From an uncultured Ruminococcus sp. (GTDB lineage Bacteria > Bacillota > Clostridia > Lachnospirales > Lachnospiraceae): a stretch of DNA of 9,087 nt. The notes below the pieces were generated by a model. It ran no database searches. It had not been told where the DNA came from and was given only the letters and a program-made list of their open reading frames with translations. The position numbers and the translations under genes were made by a program. Location of the stretch: assembly GCA_900555215.1 (NCBI GenBank), contig USKR01000030.1, forward strand, positions 1 through 9,087, given 5' to 3'. Shown here one piece after another: positions 4,810 to 9,087 of this stretch (its first letter is position 1; every line of letters starts with the position of its first letter).

Positions 4810-6923
4810 TTTGCCTGCTCCGTTCCCAATGTTGCCATCATGACTGCCTTGATCGTGTGCATTCTGTTCTCTGCCTCGTCAAACACCTTTGACTGTTCAG
4901 ATTCGAATACTTCATCCGTCACTTCCATGTCCTGAATGCCGAACCTCTCGCCCATCTCTTTTCCGATCTTTGTCTTCAAATCATGGAACGCGGGCAGGCA
5001 GTGCAGGAAGATCGCGCCTTTATTCGCGTTTGCCATCACGTCCTTTGTCACCTTATAAGGAGACAGCTCTTTGATTCTCTTCTCCCATACTTCATCCGGC
5101 TCGCCCATGGATACCCATACATCCGTATAGATCACATCCGCGTTCTTCGTCCCTTCTTTCACGTCAGAAGTGAGTGTGATCGTGGCCCCTGACTCCTTTG
5201 CGTACTCTTCACACTGAGCCACCAGCTCTGCATTCGGGAAATACTCTTCCGTGGTGCATGCCACGAAATGAAGCCCCAGCTTAGAACATGCGATCATCAG
5301 AGAATTGCCCATGTTATAGCGGGCGTCGCCCATATAGACCAGCTTCAGCCCTTTCAGTTTCCCAAAATTCTCCCGGATCGTCAGCATGTCTGCCAGCATC
5401 TGTGTGGGATGATACTCATTGGTCAGCCCGTTCCATACCGGAACTCCCGCATACTTCGCCAGTTCTTCTACGATCTCCTGCCCGAATCCGCGGTATTCGA
5501 TGCCGTCATACATCCGCCCGAGCACTCTTGCAGTGTCCTCGATGCTCTCTTTCTTGCCCATCTGGGAACCTGTGGGTCCGAGGTAAGTCGTGCCCATTCC
5601 CATATCATGCGCTGCCACTTCAAAGGAACAGCGTGTACGGGTGCTGTCTTTCTCAAAGATCAGGGCAACGTTTTTCCCTCTCCAGTGATCCACCGGGACG
5701 CCCTGTTTCTTTTTCTCCTTCACATCCGCTGCAAGGTCGATCAGATATGTGATCTCCTCGGGTGTAAAGTCCTTCAGTGTCAAAAAATTTCTTCCTTTTA
5801 AATCCATGATCCTGTCCCTCTCTATCTTCATAAATATCTCCATGAATCCCGGCAGAGCGCGCGTCTCCGGAGCGATCACGCGCAGGCGCTCATACCGCTC
5901 CATTACAGTTTCGCGCAGCTCATCTACTTTATAGATCCTGTATTTCGGAATCCTCAGGAACTTCGCTGCCGCCTCCAGCATGCCCATGTACAGTTCCTTA
6001 TCCGTACCGGACACAGGAAGTTTCAAGACAATTGCCAGCGCCCGTTTCTCCAGCTCTGTCAAGTCCCGCATCCTGCGTTCATACCAGGCATCCAAATGCT
6101 CCTGTTCTATATAATAAATGATTCCTTCCAATCCGTAAAGCATCCGTTTTGCATCGTAATACCCGATCTTCATGTTCTGCCGGCTCCGCTCCCGGTCAAA
6201 CTCAATGATGCTCCCCAGCTTCACCCGGGGACCGATCCGGTACATCTCCCCGTCCTCGGGCAGGCTGACTCTCGGTTCTCTCCCCGGTCCGTAGATCCTT
6301 ATCTCGATCAGATCTGTGTATCCTTTCTCCACAAGGACATCCGCAGGCACATTGTTGAAGATCCCTCCGTCAATATACCGCTTGCCGTCTTCCATGGGCT
6401 CATTCTTAAATCCCACAAGATAGGCGCTTGCCAGAAGGAAATCCTCCAGCCGCCCCTCCGGGATATCTGAGACGCTCAGCTCCAGTTCTTTCATATCTGT
6501 CAATGAAAATGTTACGATGAAGAATTCTTTCCCGCAGCCGCGGATCTTCTCTTCATCTACGTTTTCATGGATCAGCTTCCGCAGCGGGGCAGCGTCCACA
6601 CCCCCGTCCCGGAAGACCCGTCCCAGTTCCGCGAGGATATCGCCAAGCTTCTGTTCTCCCTGAAAGAACTGCCGCATCCAGTCGTCATCCACAGACATCA
6701 CGCGGGAGAACTCCATCTCGCTCCAGATCCTCTCCGCCTTCTCCAGATCATCCATACAGATGAGCGCCCCGTTCAGCGCGCCTACGGAAGTACCTGCCAC
6801 AGCAGATATCTTCACCCCTGCTTCCTTAAGCGCCTTCCACGCACCGATCTGGTATGCGCCCCTGGCGCCTCCGCCGTCCAGGACAAGCCCGTATTCTTTT
6901 GTCAGGTCAAGTAATGGTCTCAT
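4806..6923 (-). CDS. Fusion protein: patatin-like phospholipase + ornithine carbamoyltransferase
   Basis: A single uninterrupted 705-codon frame holds two complete enzymes. Residues 1-372 are a patatin-like lipid acyl hydrolase (RssA type): oxyanion loop DGGGARG (16-22), nucleophile Ser46 in GTSVG, and catalytic Asp185 in DGG, so the Ser-Asp dyad is intact. Residues 373-705 are an ornithine carbamoyltransferase of normal length (333): carbamoyl-phosphate motif STRTR (427-431), HPTQ (505-508), ornithine-loop DVWVSMG (601-607) and HCLP (641-644). That half makes citrulline from ornithine and carbamoyl phosphate; the first half would cleave membrane lipids or related esters. The start at 6923 has GGAGG seven bases upstream. 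The promoter overlaps an ARG box, fitting regulation by arginine. The TetR gene follows with an ATGA overlap. Because the carbamoyltransferase part begins with its own Met373 and a weak ribosome binding site, a separate enzyme could also be made. I know of no such fusion, but have not searched. Confidence 0.9.
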   Translation of the reverse strand: MRPLLDLTKEYGLVLDGGGARGAYQIGAWKALKEAGVKISAVAGTSVGALNGALICMDDLEKAERIWSEMEFSRVMSVDDDWMRQFFQGEQKLGDILAELGRVFRDGGVDAAPLRKLIHENVDEEKIRGCGKEFFIVTFSLTDMKELELSVSDIPEGRLEDFLLASAYLVGFKNEPMEDGKRYIDGGIFNNVPADVLVEKGYTDLIEIRIYGPGREPRVSLPEDGEMYRIGPRVKLGSIIEFDRERSRQNMKIGYYDAKRMLYGLEGIIYYIEQEHLDAWYERRMRDLTELEKRALAIVLKLPVSGTDKELYMGMLEAAAKFLRIPKYRIYKVDELRETVMERYERLRVIAPETRALPGFMEIFMKIERDRIMDLKGRNFLTLKDFTPEEITYLIDLAADVKEKKKQGVPVDHWRGKNVALIFEKDSTRTRCSFEVAAHDMGMGTTYLGPTGSQMGKKESIEDTARVLGRMYDGIEYRGFGQEIVEELAKYAGVPVWNGLTNEYHPTQMLADMLTIRENFGKLKGLKLVYMGDARYNMGNSLMIACSKLGLHFVACTTEEYFPNAELVAQCEEYAKESGATITLTSDVKEGTKNADVIYTDVWVSMGEPDEVWEKRIKELSPYKVTKDVMANANKGAIFLHCLPAFHDLKTKIGKEMGERFGIQDMEVTDEVFESEQSKVFDEAENRMHTIKAVMMATLGTEQAK
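5805..5822 (-). promoter_or_regulatory. Possible internal start site for free ornithine carbamoyltransferase
   Basis: ATG at 5807-5805 opens the sequence [18 protein letters not shown], which looks like a genuine N-terminus of an ornithine carbamoyltransferase. GAGAGGG (5822 to 5816) lies about eight to nine bases upstream and is a moderate Shine-Dalgarno match. It may be a leftover of a once separate gene or a working re-initiation site yielding a 333-residue enzyme, close to the size of well-known ArgF proteins. Confidence 0.4.
5855..5891 (-). other. GC-rich hairpin in the fusion linker
   Basis: In the mRNA of the fusion gene, GCGCGT (5883-5878) and ACGCGC (5864-5859) pair around a 13-base loop, flanked by GAGC (5891-5888) and GCTC (5858-5855) with a four-base bulge. 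The stem sits about 50 bases before the internal ATG, in the part coding for the linker between the two enzymes. There is no T run, so it is not an intrinsic terminator as it stands; it could be a remnant of intergenic sequence or influence internal initiation. Confidence 0.35.
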
Positions 6924-6992
6924 ATCGTTTCCTCCGGTTTGTCAAAAACGAATCTGAAGCCGGTGTGCCGTGCTGCTTTCCGCACACTAGCA

Positions 6993-7021
6993 AGTATACA
7001 GGTTAATGCATAAAAATTCAA
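6993..7021 (-). promoter_or_regulatory. Promoter of the patatin-carbamoyltransferase fusion gene
   Basis: On the minus strand TTGAAT (7021 to 7016) and TATACT (6998 to 6993) are separated by exactly 17 bases, with four and five of six consensus matches. Transcription would start near 6986, giving a leader of about 63 bases. The leader contains GTGTGC and GCACAC that can pair across 13 bases. The -35 box lies inside the proximal ARG box, the usual layout for repression. Confidence 0.6.
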
Positions 7022-7043
7022 TATTTTTGCATAATTTTGCATT
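7005..7043. promoter_or_regulatory. Tandem ARG boxes (ArgR/AhrC operator)
   Basis: TGCATAAAAATTCA (7007-7020) differs at one base from the ARG-box core TGAATWWWWATTCA. As an 18-mer (7005-7022) it matches the Bacillus AhrC consensus, as I remember it, at 16 of 18 positions. A weaker box, TGCATAATTTTGCA (7028-7041), matches 11 of 14 core positions. Their start-to-start distance is 21 bases, the spacing of paired boxes bound by one ArgR hexamer. The strong box covers the -35, so binding should block transcription when arginine is plentiful. No ArgR gene is in the window. Confidence 0.65.
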
Positions 7044-7097
7044 TTCTATTTCTTATTGCTTTCTGGTTTATCACTTTCCGTTTATATCACATCCGGT

Positions 7098-7901
7098 TCA
7101 TAATCGCCGCTGTCTGCTCACCTCGAACATGAGCACAGCTGCCGCCACCGCGGCATTCAGAGATTCCGCCTTCCCCTGCATGGGGATACGGATCCGGCAG
7201 TCCGCGCACTCAGCCACTTCATCCCTGAGCCCGTTCCCTTCATTTCCTATAAGAAATGCTGTTCCGCCGGAATAATCTTCCCTGTCATAAGCATTCTTCC
7301 CTTCCAGATGAGCGGCAAAAACACGGATGCCCGTTTCCTTTAATTCACTGACCGCTCCGGGCAGGTCGTCCACGTACAGGAAGGGCAGGCGGAACACCGC
7401 TCCCATGGTAGAACGGATCACCTTCGGATTATAGATGTCCACGCAGTCCCGGCTTAAGAGAATCCCGGTCGCCCCCGCTGCTTCCGCAGTCCGGAAGATC
7501 GTGCCGAGATTTCCCGGGTCCTGAAGATTATCCAGGACAATTACAAGAGAGTTCCCCTGTTGTCCGCCTAAAATGTCCTCCAGATCATATTCCTTCCGTT
7601 TCACCACTGCAAGGATCCCCTGAGGCGTCTTTGTATCCGACACATGGTCAAATACATTATCCGCAAGGATCTCCACCCTGCCGGTTCTTCGAAGATCATC
7701 TGCTTCTCCTGTATGCTTTGCGGCATAGCTCTCTGACAGGTAGACCCGTTCGATCCGTTCCTGCCATGCCGGGTCGTCCGTCAGCTCTCCCGCCATGCGC
7801 GGCCCCTCTACGATAAACACGCCCGCATCCTCCCGGGCGCGGCTTTTCTTCATCAGCCTGATCAGTTCCTTCACCTGCGCATTTGCCGTACTTGTAATCA
7901 T
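7098..7901 (-). CDS. SpoU/TrmH-family RNA 2'-O-ribose methyltransferase
   Basis: This 267-residue protein is a SPOUT-class methyltransferase that methylates a ribose 2'-hydroxyl in rRNA or tRNA. The N-terminal part (about 1-105), with FIVEGPRM at 29-36, is the substrate-binding domain of the L30e type seen in RlmB-like members. The knotted catalytic domain shows motif 1 DNLQDPGNLGTIFRT (124-138), motif 2 LIGNEGNGL (217-225) and motif 3 IPMQGKAESLNAAVA (239-253), which bind SAM. The PKVIRSTMGAVFRLPF segment (159-174) also fits. GGGGAG lies six bases before ATG 7901. The exact target nucleotide cannot be told from sequence, so no symbol is given. The upstream gene ends 18 bases away, suggesting one transcript. 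Confidence 0.88.
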   Translation of the reverse strand: MITSTANAQVKELIRLMKKSRAREDAGVFIVEGPRMAGELTDDPAWQERIERVYLSESYAAKHTGEADDLRRTGRVEILADNVFDHVSDTKTPQGILAVVKRKEYDLEDILGGQQGNSLVIVLDNLQDPGNLGTIFRTAEAAGATGILLSRDCVDIYNPKVIRSTMGAVFRLPFLYVDDLPGAVSELKETGIRVFAAHLEGKNAYDREDYSGGTAFLIGNEGNGLRDEVAECADCRIRIPMQGKAESLNAAVAAAVLMFEVSRQRRL

Positions 7902-7919
7902 ATCCTTCTCCCCTTCTTA

Positions 7920-9087
7920 TCACGATCTTACAACCGTATAATATTTCTGGTTTTTGCTCTGAGGCTTCTCCGGCATGGTCATCGCCATCTCCCCGCTCTC
8001 AAGGAGCGGACGCACATATTTCCCCATAACATGAAAAAGCGTCTTCACGCCCAAAAATTCTGCGATCTCACTCTTGCTCCGCGGCACCAGGCAGAAGTCC
8101 AGCAGGCTCTGCTTCGCTCTTCTGCCCGCACTGTCGTCCGTAAATGGCATGGCGCCGCCTGCTGCCCCGTCCCGGATCAGGTACGTCCCTGACTCCCGGA
8201 TCACCGAAACCGTACGCTCGCTCTCGCCCTTGCCATTGTGAAAAATCACCACGAACTCATTCCTGCGATTCTCAAATACCGGATCCGGCAGCCCGGCTTC
8301 CCTCATCGCCCGCTTCATAGTAGGAATCCCCGAATATCGGTTCTCTGCTCCGGTAATACTCTCAGCCATAACCGCAAGGGCTGGATTGCGCAGATCCGGT
8401 CTCGCAAAGCCCAGCTGTTCTACTGTCATCCTGCCATAGAGCGTTCCCGGGCTGTGGATCTCCAGCCGATCTTTGAAAAAACAGATCTGCACCGGAGTCC
8501 CTTCTGTATGCACACTGTAATCGCGGTGGATCAATGCGTTTAACACCGCTTCCCTAATCGCGGCAAGAGGATACTCTGCCTTATCCCTGCGCATCCCTGT
8601 ATTCGGATCAATAATGGTGCTGACACGCATATTTCTCTTACAGAATATAACCGCTTCTTCGACCATCTCTGATATCGTTCCTTCAATCCGCTTATTATCC
8701 GTAAATCGCATGCTCTCATCCGCCGTATCCCCGATCTCATACCCAGGCACGATCACTGCGGTGATCCCAAACTGCGGAAATAACCCCTGGGGATACATAC
8801 AGAAATTCATAACTGCCGCCAGAGTCGGGACTCCGCCTCTGGTAATATTAAGAAGCTCTTTTACTCTTTCCTCCTCCAGCATGGCAAATTGTACACGCTC
8901 TTTCTTTTTATCCTGGATGTAACGCTCAATCTTCTCTTCATCAAGCAGGCCGGCTGCCCGCTCCACTTCCCGCTCGTCGTCGTGAAGATGCTTTCGGTAT
9001 GATTCATAGCTGTATATCTCATAATCCGTCATCGGAAGGTCCGCATCCCCCACACGGATATACGATCCCTTCAGCCTGCCGGTCCCT
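7920..9087 (-). CDS. AlbA/Schlafen-type ATP-binding regulator (HATPase_c_4), N-terminus outside window
   Basis: The frame is open to the window edge, giving 388 visible residues; the GTG at 9053 is internal, since the coding sense continues upstream as GSYIRVGDADLP, the usual end of an AlbA_2 (Schlafen AAA_4) domain. After a charged helical linker comes a GHKL-like ATPase module: AIREAVLNALIHRDYS (visible residues about 176-191) is the N-box, followed by DRLEIHSPGTLYG and the RNPALA...GAENRYSGI region with an AMREAGLPDPVF tail. The last about 75 residues (SKSEIAEFLGVK... and a basic end) resemble a winged helix. The architecture matches proteins described as predicted transcriptional regulators of the COG2865 type. 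Targets are unknown. They often occur in variable genome regions; here it precedes a housekeeping-type RNA methyltransferase by 18 bases. Confidence 0.8.
   Translation of the reverse strand, partial: GTGRLKGSYIRVGDADLPMTDYEIYSYESYRKHLHDDEREVERAAGLLDEEKIERYIQDKKKERVQFAMLEEERVKELLNITRGGVPTLAAVMNFCMYPQGLFPQFGITAVIVPGYEIGDTADESMRFTDNKRIEGTISEMVEEAVIFCKRNMRVSTIIDPNTGMRRDKAEYPLAAIREAVLNALIHRDYSVHTEGTPVQICFFKDRLEIHSPGTLYGRMTVEQLGFARPDLRNPALAVMAESITGAENRYSGIPTMKRAMREAGLPDPVFENRRNEFVVIFHNGKGESERTVSVIRESGTYLIRDGAAGGAMPFTDDSAGRRAKQSLLDFCLVPRSKSEIAEFLGVKTLFHVMGKYVRPLLESGEMAMTMPEKPQSKNQKYYTVVRS

Noticed and set aside
5268..5801. Open frame of 177 codons on the plus strand
   Set aside because: It lies opposite the carbamoyltransferase half of the fusion gene and resembles no family; it is explained as a shadow frame.
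1..9087. CRISPR arrays, tRNA or rRNA genes, insertion sequences, phage genes, attachment sites
   Set aside because: I looked for regular repeats, cloverleaf-type sequence, transposase or integrase motifs and terminal inverted repeats and saw none.

Overview
The window looks like a moderately GC-balanced chromosomal segment of an anaerobic Firmicute, most likely of the Clostridia (Lachnospiraceae). I infer this from strong AGGAGG-type ribosome binding sites, the resemblance of several products to Lachnospiraceae families as I remember them, and an ArgR/AhrC-style operator. No RNA gene, CRISPR array, insertion sequence or phage gene is visible. Both ends cut through genes.

Left part (1-2428): the C-terminal end of a LysR-family regulator converges on a minus-strand tRNA-modification methyltransferase (MnmM, formerly YtqB). 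Next on the minus strand is a radical SAM gene destroyed by at least two separate internal deletions, so that its remnants lie in three different frames. It overlaps the end of an upstream hypothetical coiled-coil gene. Middle (2429-4258): a 291-base divergent intergenic region with short direct repeats and candidate promoters leads into a plus-strand pair, a six-helix DUF308/HdeD-like membrane protein and a family 8 glycosyltransferase.

Right part (4259-9087), all minus strand: a large gene at 4806-6923 encodes one continuous 705-residue polypeptide in which a patatin-like phospholipase (residues 1-372) is fused in frame to a full-length ornithine carbamoyltransferase (residues 373-705). All catalytic motifs of both halves are present. 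It has its own promoter, overlapped by an ARG box with a second weaker box one 21-bp step further upstream, as expected for arginine repression. A TetR-family regulator starts on the last codon of the fusion gene (ATGA overlap) but carries a one-base frameshift next to an AAA run, so it is broken, a sequencing error, or read by slippage. Upstream of the fusion lie a SpoU/TrmH-type RNA 2'-O-methyltransferase and a partial AlbA/Schlafen plus GHKL-ATPase-like protein, 18 bases apart and probably co-transcribed.

The most striking item is the lipase-carbamoyltransferase fusion under apparent ArgR control with a coupled TetR gene. The second is the number of rearranged or broken reading frames (a double-deleted radical SAM gene, a frameshifted TetR gene and a gene fusion) in only about 6 kb.
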